Below are positions 16,410-24,329 of a DNA stretch of 64,000 nt, in pieces (positions within the stretch are counted from its first letter, which is position 1; the number at the start of each line of letters is the position of its first letter). The translations under genes were made by a program, and so were the position numbers. The stretch covers positions 1 to 64,000 of the forward strand of contig JAFUCA010000007.1 in assembly GCA_017459895.1 (NCBI GenBank), in the 5' to 3' direction. Below the pieces are notes generated by a model. The model saw nothing but the letters and a program-made list of their open reading frames with translations. It searched no databases and was not told the DNA's origin. Source of the DNA: Bacillota bacterium. GTDB lineage: Bacteria; Bacillota; Clostridia; Peptostreptococcales; Anaerovoracaceae.

Positions 16410-17131
16410 CACGCATCTCCACCTAAAAAGGCGGCTTTCGCCGCCTTCGCATACTGTCTGCTGATCGGTATTTTATGTCGTCCTATGCTGAAGGACGTTT
16501 TCGTCCAGGTGTCGACGCTGGTCAGGTCAACGATGTAACTGTTGTGGCAGCGCAGGAAGTGGTGATCCAGCTGGCTCATCACTTCATCCATCGTTCCATA
16601 GAAACAGGGGTCCTCCTCCGGGCCCTTCGTGCGGATGATCACCTTGCGGCGGTCCTTTTCGAAGTACAGGATCTCCCGCAGGGGGATCCGATAAGTCTTC
16701 TTGGCGAACCGGTAACAGAACATCCGGCTCTCCCAGCGATCCAGCCTTTGGATGGCGCGGTCCCATGCCATGCGCAGGAGCCGGCTCTCGACGGGTTTGC
16801 GAAGAAGCCAGACATGCTCTGCCTCGTAAACCGCCGGATAAAACGTATCGTACTCCGATGTGAAGATGACCTGCAGTCCCGGGGAGAGTTCCTGCAGCCG
16901 CTGCGCCAGGGCGATCCCGTCCGGCTCCTCCGGGTCAGGCTCTGAGGCCTCCGTCTCATCCGGCTTCAGATCGATGAGGCACACCTGCGGGCGCAGACCG
17001 TTTTCTTCCACTTCAAAAAGCACCTTGGAGGCCTTTCCCAGGCACAGGATGCTCTCATCTGTGATTTCTCTGAGCTTGCCGCGCAGAAGCTCTGCTGCCT
17101 GCGCGTCGGAATCCACGATCAAGACCTGCAT
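16406..17131 (-). CDS. LytTR-family response regulator
   Basis: About 241 residues. Start ATG 17131 behind GGGAGTGG; a GTG eight codons upstream is less likely. Receiver domain: MQVLIVDSDAQAAE acidic pocket, likely phospho-Asp in VCLIDLKPD, FTSEYD, and LLRKP with the conserved Lys-Pro. It carries an acidic loop (DETEASEPDPEEPDG) after the phospho-site. The C-terminal LytTR DNA-binding domain spans about 135-235 (IPLREILYFEKDRRKVII ... FLRCHNSYIVDLTSV ... IPISRQYAKAAKAAF). No cognate kinase is adjacent; a GHKL kinase is at 63.3 kb. Probable target: the LRR gene downstream. Confidence 0.88.
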   Translation of the reverse strand: MQVLIVDSDAQAAELLRGKLREITDESILCLGKASKVLFEVEENGLRPQVCLIDLKPDETEASEPDPEEPDGIALAQRLQELSPGLQVIFTSEYDTFYPAVYEAEHVWLLRKPVESRLLRMAWDRAIQRLDRWESRMFCYRFAKKTYRIPLREILYFEKDRRKVIIRTKGPEEDPCFYGTMDEVMSQLDHHFLRCHNSYIVDLTSVDTWTKTSFSIGRHKIPISRQYAKAAKAAFLGGDAC

Positions 17132-17243
17132 TGCTGCCACTCCCACAAGTTGCACTTCTCTCTTTCGGGAATATTATATCGTAGCGGCAAAACAATTCTG
17201 TCAAAAAAAACAGTCGGGATCGGGAAGGCATCCCGCGGGATAT

Positions 17244-17451
17244 CCGGCATTCCTTAAAACATTTCTCTGCGGCAGGTGTTTTAAGGAATATCGCCTCAGG
17301 AAACAGAAATAAGGCTCAACCGAAGAGGCTCTTGTAATCGCAATTCCTTAAATTAACCGGTTTTCAGGGAGATTTTCATGAATTGGCCAGCAGGGCCGTA
17401 TGCGAATTCCTTATTTTCCTGGCTGAAGAGTCCGTTTTTAAGGAATCCCGG
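17244..17451. repeat. Hairpin cluster C: three 41-bp ATTCCTTAAAA hairpins
   Basis: Three units run ATTCCTTAAAA - 19 bp - TTTTAAGGAAT or close variants at 17249-17289, 17343-17383 and 17406-17446, each exactly 41 bp. The first has a 13-bp perfect stem. The outermost sequences CCGGCATTCCTTAAAAC and (reverse complement) CCGGGATTCCTTAAAAAC act as terminal inverted repeats. A 12-bp palindrome ATCCCGCGGGAT lies just outside (17230-17241). The cluster sits between the kinase gene stop and the LytTR start. Same stem family as the cluster at 53.2 kb. Confidence 0.8.
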
Positions 17452-17478
17452 TAGTGAACCGGCCAGGTCGCCAACCCA

Positions 17479-19314
17479 TCAGAAGTACTCGTCATCGCTC
17501 TTATTGAAATAGCCGCCGGATTTCTTCTTCTTTGATCCGGAAGATTTGCCTGAACCGGAAGAACCCGAACCGGAGGAGCGATTCGTATAAGTATAGGTGA
17601 CCGTCGGAGCCACATATTCATAGACCTCCACCGACACCTTCTTCGTGCAGCCGCCGGCACTGATCGTGACCTTCGCATTTCCCGGGGACTTTGCTGACAG
17701 CTTCCCCTTCCCGCTGACGCTCACCACCGACTCGTCGCTGCTCTTGTAGGAGACCGGCTCATCCGCAAACCGGTCCGGTGAAAGCTTCGGCTTCAGGGTC
17801 TGCTCGCTGCCCTCCTCCAGGCGCAGGGACTTCTCCACTCCGGAGATCTTCGTTACCTTGGGAACCACCTCGATCTCCACTCTCTGAGTATAATCCCGCG
17901 CCGAAAGCTCCATCGTGGTCTCTCCCACCGCGTGGGCTGTGATCCGGCCGTCCGGATCCACGGAAGCGATGTCCGCATCCTCCACGAGAAATGAGATCGG
18001 CTCCCCGGCGAACCAGTCCGGCTCAACGACATAGTCCGGAGCCAGCTGCTCCCCGATGTAGATCTCCTCCGATGCTCCCACTCCGGTGATCGCCGTGATA
18101 TTATCCGGAATGATCGCGTCCACGATCCCGGCGATCAGGAACAGCGCCAGCACGATGGTCAGTGCGATGCGTCCGGCCTTCTTTCGCCGAGCCGCCGGAT
18201 CCGGCAGCTTATGCATGAACCGGCCCTCCGCCGGATCGTCCAAAGGCTGGAGCATCCCTTCCCCCGCGGAAGACCCGAAAGAGGCCTCCACCGCGGAAGA
18301 CCCGAAGTCTGCATCCACCGCGGCAGACCCGAAAGCGGCATCCTCCGCCTCTGCCCGTTTCTCAGCATTTCCAGCCTTTGCAGGAGCCTGGTGCCGCTGC
18401 AGCTGCTCCAGTTCCTGTCGAAACTCGGTGGCGCTGCGGAACCGGTCCTTCGGATCGTAGGAGCACGCCTTCAAAATCAGCTTTTTCAGACGCCGGGATC
18501 CGTAGGCCGGCTCCCGGATCTGCGCTCCGCTGATCCTCTGCGTGAAGGCAGCATCGTAATCATCCACACCCACCTGCTGCGGATAGGGAGGCATGAAGGG
18601 ATTGCGGCCGTCATTGAGATATTTGTACATCACAAGGCCCAGGGAATAGATGTCCGCCGTCGGACCGTAAGCCGATCCCTTATAGACCTCCGGTGCCATA
18701 TAGGTATACGTTCCCTTGCGGGACAGTCCGACCCTGGTTTCCTCCACGATCTTAGCGATGCCGAAATCTCCCAGCTTATACGCACCGCCGGGCGCAACGA
18801 AAATGTTCTCCGGCTTGACATCCCGGTGAATGATATCAAACCGGCGGCAGTACTCCAGCGCTTTGCAGAGGTCGATGCCCAGCTGGAGCACGTCGTCCTC
18901 CGTCAGATGGTGCTTCAGGGAATGCTCGATCAGAGGGGTGAGAAGCTCGATGCGCATCAGAATATCCCACCCGATGTCATCCTCGTGCTCAATGATCACG
19001 TGGTCTTCGTAGCTGACAATGTGACTGTGCCCCTTGAGACGGGACATGAGATCGAATTCATTGACCACATTCTGGACGATGGTCTCGTAATAGTGGGTCA
19101 GGTCCGCGCCGGTCATCCCGTCGGCCATAGCGCTCTTGATCTCATCCTCACTCAGGGGGATCGTGAGTGCCTTCAGCGCAGAGTGATAGGTGACGCCCAG
19201 CTCCCTGCGCTCCATAGCGTAGACCCTGGCGATGGCTCCTTCACCGACCTTTTTCGTAATATACCACGAGCCAAAAATCGGTTCGTATTTTTTATAAATA
19301 CAGTCTTCCTTCAT
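17479..19314 (-). CDS. Membrane-anchored Ser/Thr protein kinase with external Ig-like domains
   Basis: 611 residues. Hanks-type kinase domain at about 15-300: glycine loop GEGAIARVY, ALKAL Lys, HRDVKPENI catalytic loop, DFGIAKI, and GTYTYMAPEVY. Residues about 305-375 are a low-complexity linker with repeated FGSSAVEA units and two dispersed-motif copies (18240, 18371). One transmembrane helix at about 380-402 is followed by two Big2-like extracellular domains (about 410-560) and a Ser/Gly/Lys tail. No PASTA repeats, so it is not a classical PknB. The start ATG immediately follows the stop of the upstream gene (TAGATG) without its own ribosome site, implying translational coupling. Substrates unknown. 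Confidence 0.87.
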   Translation of the reverse strand: MKEDCIYKKYEPIFGSWYITKKVGEGAIARVYAMERRELGVTYHSALKALTIPLSEDEIKSAMADGMTGADLTHYYETIVQNVVNEFDLMSRLKGHSHIVSYEDHVIIEHEDDIGWDILMRIELLTPLIEHSLKHHLTEDDVLQLGIDLCKALEYCRRFDIIHRDVKPENIFVAPGGAYKLGDFGIAKIVEETRVGLSRKGTYTYMAPEVYKGSAYGPTADIYSLGLVMYKYLNDGRNPFMPPYPQQVGVDDYDAAFTQRISGAQIREPAYGSRRLKKLILKACSYDPKDRFRSATEFRQELEQLQRHQAPAKAGNAEKRAEAEDAAFGSAAVDADFGSSAVEASFGSSAGEGMLQPLDDPAEGRFMHKLPDPAARRKKAGRIALTIVLALFLIAGIVDAIIPDNITAITGVGASEEIYIGEQLAPDYVVEPDWFAGEPISFLVEDADIASVDPDGRITAHAVGETTMELSARDYTQRVEIEVVPKVTKISGVEKSLRLEEGSEQTLKPKLSPDRFADEPVSYKSSDESVVSVSGKGKLSAKSPGNAKVTISAGGCTKKVSVEVYEYVAPTVTYTYTNRSSGSGSSGSGKSSGSKKKKSGGYFNKSDDEYF

Positions 19315-20436
19315 CTACTTCAGATAGGGGCAGGTTTTCTTGAGTTCGGCAAATTCCGCGGCGACATCCTGCCGCAGGCGGAGCATCTCCCCCAGGGCCT
19401 CGCGGATCTGCCCTTCGGTCAAAGTGACAGACTTGTCTCCTTCCAGTTCCATCTGTTTGAGCCTGCGCTGCAGAGGGTGCTCCCGTTCCCATTTCTCCAG
19501 AACGGAGATCAGGATTCCCTCGTCCTGCTGCACCGCGTCCAGAGGCGCGAACCCCATAAGCTCCAGATACCGGTCGATCTCAGAGGTCATGCCCAGCGCC
19601 AGCGCCAGTGCGATGTGGGATTTTTTTCCCTTCGGAACGTGCTTAAAGCTCAGGGAGTGCCGATGGGATCTGCGCTCCAGCGCATGAATCGTCTCCGGAT
19701 CCCCGGAGAGATAATTGAGCATGGAATCATCCAGATATCCGCGAAGCACCGAAAGAGACGATGCCCCTGCAGAACCAGTCGAAACGTGCTCCAGGATCAT
19801 CCGGGTATAGTCGGCCAGCAATCGCCGCGGCCGGGCATACGCCGTCTTGAAGGCATCCATATGACCTGCGACGAACTCCGTCAGGCCTTGAAATTCATCA
19901 TCGAAGGACACGTTTTTCAGCTTTTCCAAAAGCTGGACTGTCCCTTCATCCTGTTCAATGTAATCCTGCCAAAGGGCGCAGTACGTCCGGTAGACCGCAT
20001 CCGCGCAGGATTCGTGGAGCCGGTAATAATTCTTCTGAGAGGGATGATCCGCGGCATTTGCTTCGATCAGATAGATCCAGACCAGATCCTCGCTGATATC
20101 CTTCGCGTACAGCGTGCGCTTCCCTCCATACTTGCTGATCCATCGGTTGATCGTCTCCAAAGGCTGGCCCAGCGCCATGCCGATACCGATATAGGTGTTC
20201 CTGCGCCTGGGAAGACGCGCGAAAAACGCCGTATCATCCGAATACGTCAGTCCCGTTTTCTCACAGATTTCCCGGATAGATACGCCGCTTTTTTCTATAC
20301 AATGGTTCAGTTCGCTGCGCCACTGTTTCAGGCGGTACCCCGAAAAAAACATCCACCAGTGGGCATCGACATCGCTGACTTCATTCTTCTGATCTTTCGC
20401 AAATTCCTTCGCTCCCGCTGTATCATTGTGCTTCAT
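19315..20436 (-). CDS. HTH-like protein coupled to the Ser/Thr kinase
   Basis: About 373 residues; ATG 20436 follows GGAGGATCGGAGC. Residues about 45-105 (SGVSIREICEKTGLTYSDDTAFFARLPRRRNTYIGIGMALG) look like an XRE-type helix-turn-helix. A second segment near 270-320 (KKSHIALALALGMTSEIDRYLELMGFAPL) repeats the pattern, suggesting two related helical modules. The rest is helical with a charged C-terminus. The stop abuts the kinase ATG, so the two are made together; it could be the kinase's adaptor or transcriptional output. I do not recognise a named family. A motif copy (20157) encodes GQPLE. Confidence 0.55.
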   Translation of the reverse strand: MKHNDTAGAKEFAKDQKNEVSDVDAHWWMFFSGYRLKQWRSELNHCIEKSGVSIREICEKTGLTYSDDTAFFARLPRRRNTYIGIGMALGQPLETINRWISKYGGKRTLYAKDISEDLVWIYLIEANAADHPSQKNYYRLHESCADAVYRTYCALWQDYIEQDEGTVQLLEKLKNVSFDDEFQGLTEFVAGHMDAFKTAYARPRRLLADYTRMILEHVSTGSAGASSLSVLRGYLDDSMLNYLSGDPETIHALERRSHRHSLSFKHVPKGKKSHIALALALGMTSEIDRYLELMGFAPLDAVQQDEGILISVLEKWEREHPLQRRLKQMELEGDKSVTLTEGQIREALGEMLRLRQDVAAEFAELKKTCPYLK

Positions 20437-20660
20437 GCTCCGATCCTCCAAGCCTGATGCGCGTGTGCTCCCATAGTTATATCATCTTAACACAGGAGCC
20501 TGCAAAAGGCAAAGCCCGCCGCCCCGAAGAACCGGCCCACGGAACAAATGGCGCTGACCGTGTAACAGAACGCAGGTTGTTACTATATCTAACATTATTC
20601 GTATTTGTATGGTATTATTACAGTAAGAAACCAACGAATCCGTCGAAGAACCAAACTGCC
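20437..20660. promoter_or_regulatory. Divergent promoter region, HTH protein / YfhO
   Basis: 224 bp. The plus strand is AT-rich near 20578-20620, with an extended -10 candidate TGGTATTAT at about 20608-20616 preceding the YfhO start. No clear operator was found. Confidence 0.4.
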
Positions 20661-23417
20661 ATGACCGAGAACTCTTTACGAATCAAACCCCCAGGCGAGG
20701 AAAAAGCAAATCTGAAGCTCTTCCTGCTATACACCGCGGTGTTCTGTGTGTTCACCGCCTGTATTTTCGCTGTGCTGGTGCTGGCGCACCGCAGCTTCAT
20801 CCAGTTTCATGACGCCTACAAGCAGGGCGCGTTCCGGCTGGTGGAGCTGCAGAACCAGCTGCAGAACATCCGCTCCGGGAAGGGATTCCTCTTCTGGTCC
20901 TGGTACGAAGGGATGGGGATGGACGAGCCCTTGGAGAACTTCGCCGATCCCTGCGCGATCCTGGGAAGCCTGCTGCCGCCCCGCTATCTGGAGCTGGGCT
21001 ATACGCTGGCGGCGCTGGCCCGGATGTATCTGAGCGGTCTGGCGTTTCTGATCATGGGGCTGGAGGTTCGGCTTTCCCGGCGGCAGAATCTGATCGGCGC
21101 GATCCTCTACGTGTTCTCCGCGTGCTTCATCGGTCTGGCGCTGCGGCAGAGCGAGCACCTGGTCAACGCCTATCTGTTCCCGCTGCTGGTCGCCTCGGTG
21201 GACCACCGTTACAAAGGAAAGAGCGCCATCCCCTTCATCCTGCTGGTCGCCTTCTATATGATCGTCGCGGTCTACTTCGCCTACATGTCCGCCATCGTCA
21301 TCGTCATCTACATCGCGCTGCGGTATTTCGCCTATCATGACCGGCTGCGCCCCGGCGAGTATCTGCAGACGATGCTTCGCTTTATCGGGTATGGTCTTCT
21401 GGGCATGATGCTGTCCGCCTTTACCTCGGTGTTTTCCGCCTTCAGCATCACCCGGGCTTCCACCGGAAGTTCCCTATCCCTCAGCGAGTCGGCGCTGCTG
21501 TTCGGCAAAGACTGGTACGAAGGGCTCGGCAAGATGATCCTGGGAACGGGCACGACCTTTGACTATATGGATATCGGCATCCCGATGCTGTCGCTGCTTC
21601 TGATCCCGGTCTCCCTGCGGCACATGAACCGCAGGTCCACCAGCACCTTCCTGACCCTGATCCTGTTTGTCATGCTGCTGATCCCGTTCTTCTGCCGCAT
21701 GTTCAACGGATTCGGCTATGAGACGTTCCGGTGGACCTATATGCTGGTGCTGTTTGCCGTGTGGACCGGCGTGCAGCAGCTGGATCCGAAGCGGCTTCGC
21801 GCCGGCGATCTTGTCCTGGCCGCCCTGGGGCTTGCTCTGATCTGCGCGTGGACCGTCGGGCTCGCCTTCGCCGGGGAGATCTCCTTCGACTCCGTTGGCC
21901 GGATCTACGTGCCGCTCCAGCTTTTGGGCGGGCTGATCCTGTTTCTGTTGCTGCTGCGCATCCGGAAAAAAGACGAACTCAGCCGCGGCCAGACGGCTGC
22001 CATCCTGGCGGTCACGCTGGTGTGCCTGTCGGCCGGGTGGTCCTGCGGATTTCACCAGAACATCGACGACTTCGCGAAGAATTCGACCATCTATAACAAG
22101 CTGAACGAATCAACGGTAAGGGCCGGCAGCCGGATTGAGGACGACGGGTTCTACCGGATCGATACGATCGATGCGATCTCAAGACACGCGGAGATCAAAT
22201 TCCCCTCCAACGAGAATATCTGGTGGAAGACCAACAACCTGTTCATCTACAACAGCCGCATCCCCCAGTCGCTGGTCGACTTCAACGTCGCCCTGGGCAA
22301 CAGCTACGGATACGCGCGGCGGGTGTTCATGGTCTCCGGCGGCAACCGGATGGGACTGGATTTTCTGTTCGGCGTTCGATATTTTCTCGGAAGCGATTCC
22401 CGCAAACCGGAAACCTCCGATTCGGACCGCTACGCCGATTACGGTTTCAGCAAGACCGAAGTGATCGACGGGGTGAATGTTTTTCGGAACAAATACGATG
22501 CCGGCCTGGGGTTCGTCTGTAACGATGCCATGCTGCTCAGTGAATTCCAAAAGCTGGACCGGGCCGAGAAGGAGCAGGCTCTGATGGAGGTCGCTGTGGT
22601 GCCCGACGAGCAGGCCGGCGCCTGCGAAGAGGTGGACCTGATCAGCGCGAATAACCTTCCCCTGTCCGTGGACCGGATCCCCTTCACGGTAGAGCGTCAG
22701 GAGAACCTGCGCTTTCATGAGGGCAGGATCGAGGTGGACTCCGGCGGAGGATCCCTGACCATCCGGGCGGAGGAAATTCCGGACTGCCAGCTGATGGTCT
22801 CCTTTGATCATCTCCTGCGGGACAGCGCGGACGGCACGGACGGCAGCGGTTTCGAGCTGATGGCAGGGGATGGCGGCATCACGAAATACGTGCGCAACGA
22901 CAAGAGCCGGCAGGGCGTGGCCGGACTGAAGGATTTCGATCTGAGCATGGGACACTGCAGCGGCTCCAGGGAGATCACCGTGACCTTCCCGGATAAGGGA
23001 ACCTATACCTATGACGACTTCTATCTGTCGGCCATGAGCACCGCCTTCTATGACAACTGCGCCGAGCAGTGCGCGGAAAACCGGCTGAAGGTCTCCGAAT
23101 ACGACAACGAAACGGTCCGGGGGACCGTTTCGACGGATGAAAATGGAATATTGTTCCTGTCTATCCCCGCCTACGACAACTGGGATGTGTATGTGGACGG
23201 ACGCAAAGCCCAGCGAATCGATGATCTGGACATCACCTTCGCCGGCGTCTATGTCCCTGCCGGGGATCACAAGATCACGCTGAAGTACAATAACCGCTTC
23301 GTCCGCTGCGGGAGCATTGTTTCCGCAATCGGTCTCATCCTCCTCATCATCGCCGCGGCGGGGGATCTCCTGCGCCGCAGAAGAAGACGGACTTCTCTTA
23401 CTCCACGGAATGATTGA
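20661..23417 (+). CDS. YfhO-family multi-pass membrane protein (copy 1)
   Basis: About 918 residues from ATG 20661 (MTENSLRIKPPGEE); the open frame reaches 20457 but the upstream part is not YfhO-like. No good ribosome site is visible, so the start is tentative. The N-terminal two thirds contain about 12-13 membrane helices with the family's FHDAYKQG and GMGMDEPLENF loops; the C-terminal third (about 500-880) is an extracellular beta-rich domain, then a last helix and an RRRRRR end. YfhO proteins are GT-C-like membrane proteins that transfer or flip sugars for cell-surface polymers. It stands alone, without a GT2 partner. The gene ends 20 bp inside a convergent cysK remnant. Confidence 0.8.
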   Translation: MTENSLRIKPPGEEKANLKLFLLYTAVFCVFTACIFAVLVLAHRSFIQFHDAYKQGAFRLVELQNQLQNIRSGKGFLFWSWYEGMGMDEPLENFADPCAILGSLLPPRYLELGYTLAALARMYLSGLAFLIMGLEVRLSRRQNLIGAILYVFSACFIGLALRQSEHLVNAYLFPLLVASVDHRYKGKSAIPFILLVAFYMIVAVYFAYMSAIVIVIYIALRYFAYHDRLRPGEYLQTMLRFIGYGLLGMMLSAFTSVFSAFSITRASTGSSLSLSESALLFGKDWYEGLGKMILGTGTTFDYMDIGIPMLSLLLIPVSLRHMNRRSTSTFLTLILFVMLLIPFFCRMFNGFGYETFRWTYMLVLFAVWTGVQQLDPKRLRAGDLVLAALGLALICAWTVGLAFAGEISFDSVGRIYVPLQLLGGLILFLLLLRIRKKDELSRGQTAAILAVTLVCLSAGWSCGFHQNIDDFAKNSTIYNKLNESTVRAGSRIEDDGFYRIDTIDAISRHAEIKFPSNENIWWKTNNLFIYNSRIPQSLVDFNVALGNSYGYARRVFMVSGGNRMGLDFLFGVRYFLGSDSRKPETSDSDRYADYGFSKTEVIDGVNVFRNKYDAGLGFVCNDAMLLSEFQKLDRAEKEQALMEVAVVPDEQAGACEEVDLISANNLPLSVDRIPFTVERQENLRFHEGRIEVDSGGGSLTIRAEEIPDCQLMVSFDHLLRDSADGTDGSGFELMAGDGGITKYVRNDKSRQGVAGLKDFDLSMGHCSGSREITVTFPDKGTYTYDDFYLSAMSTAFYDNCAEQCAENRLKVSEYDNETVRGTVSTDENGILFLSIPAYDNWDVYVDGRKAQRIDDLDITFAGVYVPAGDHKITLKYNNRFVRCGSIVSAIGLILLIIAAAGDLLRRRRRRTSLTPRND

Positions 23418-23610
23418 ACAGCGGTGTGCTGAAATACCGCTCACCGGTATCCGGCAGGATCGTGACGACGCGGCGGCCGGCGCCGAGCTCCTTCGCCATC
23501 TTCATCGCCACACAGACATTGGTGCCGCTGGAAATGCCGCAGAGGATTCCCTCTTCCCTGCACAGGCGGCGGGTCGTTTCCATGGCTTCCAGAATGTTAT
23601 TATAAATCAT
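23398..23610 (-). pseudogene. C-terminal remnant of cysteine synthase (cysK)
   Basis: About 70 codons matching only the end of CysK: ATRRLCREEGILCGISSGTN, the ILPDTGERYFSTPLF motif near the stop, and nothing of the PLP-lysine or substrate loops. An intact enzyme has about 300 residues. Its 5' side is replaced by the HdeD-like gene, whose last codons overlap it by 11 bp, and its 3' end overlaps YfhO. It reads as a deletion or insertion scar. Expression as a 70-residue peptide is possible but unsupported. Confidence 0.75.
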
Positions 23611-24316
23611 GCTTCTCTTCCTCTGCTTCTTCCTCTGAAAACTCTGCTGCTTCTGCCTGCATCGGCTCTGTTTCCTCAGCCTGTACCGGTTCTTCCTCCG
23701 GCTGCGCCTGGGTCTCGATCACTCGCGTGACCTCCGCCTCTTTGGCGACCGCCATATCTCTCGCCCGTTCCTTCTCATGGGCATGCTCCCGGCTCAGATG
23801 CCAGGTGATGACCTCGTGGGCGATGCCGGTGATGCCGCCCACCAGAAGTCCGACGCCGATCAGAATGAACAGCACGGTCGCCGTCTCGAAGGGAAACAGC
23901 ATGACGAACAGACCCAGGCCCATCGTCACCAGTCCTGTGATCAGCGGGATCAGGAGACTGAATCCCAGCCGCCGCAGGATGAACATGTTCTGGATCACCA
24001 TCAGCCCGCGGATCAGCACCATCACTCCGAACAGGAACGGCACCAGCGAGATGACCAGACTTTGCTTGGCGACGATGAAGACCGCCATGATGATCAGCAG
24101 GATGCCGAAGGCGAAACCGTTCCCCTCCCGGACCCCGCTCTCACCGACCTTCTGAATGAAATAGCCCGCCAGGTACAGCAGCCCGATGACCGCGACCGCC
24201 GCGGCCAGAATGTAGCACAGCACACTCTCGACCCCCTGGGGATGTACGACAAACAGTACGCCCAGCGCGATGTAGATCAGATCCAGCACCAGACTCGCCC
24301 AGTTCAGTTTTCTCAT
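23600..24316 (-). CDS. HdeD-like (DUF308) membrane protein with acidic tail
   Basis: 238 residues. Six predicted membrane helices between residues 5 and 170 with the tandem Gly-rich pattern of DUF308/HdeD (IALGVLFVVHPQGVESVL, GVMVLIRGLMVIQNM, GVGLLVGGITGIAHEV). The C-terminal 65 residues are strongly acidic (Glu/Gln/Ala-rich). ATG 24316 follows GGAGGAGTTATC, 13 bp after the ABC exporter stop, so it is the last full gene of that operon. HdeD relatives are linked to acid or envelope stress; the role here is unknown. Confidence 0.8.
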   Translation of the reverse strand: MRKLNWASLVLDLIYIALGVLFVVHPQGVESVLCYILAAAVAVIGLLYLAGYFIQKVGESGVREGNGFAFGILLIIMAVFIVAKQSLVISLVPFLFGVMVLIRGLMVIQNMFILRRLGFSLLIPLITGLVTMGLGLFVMLFPFETATVLFILIGVGLLVGGITGIAHEVITWHLSREHAHEKERARDMAVAKEAEVTRVIETQAQPEEEPVQAEETEPMQAEAAEFSEEEAEEEKHDL

Positions 24317-24329
24317 GATAACTCCTCCA

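Noticed and set aside
18211..20457. 748-codon plus-strand open frame
   Set aside because: Antisense to the kinase and HTH-like genes.
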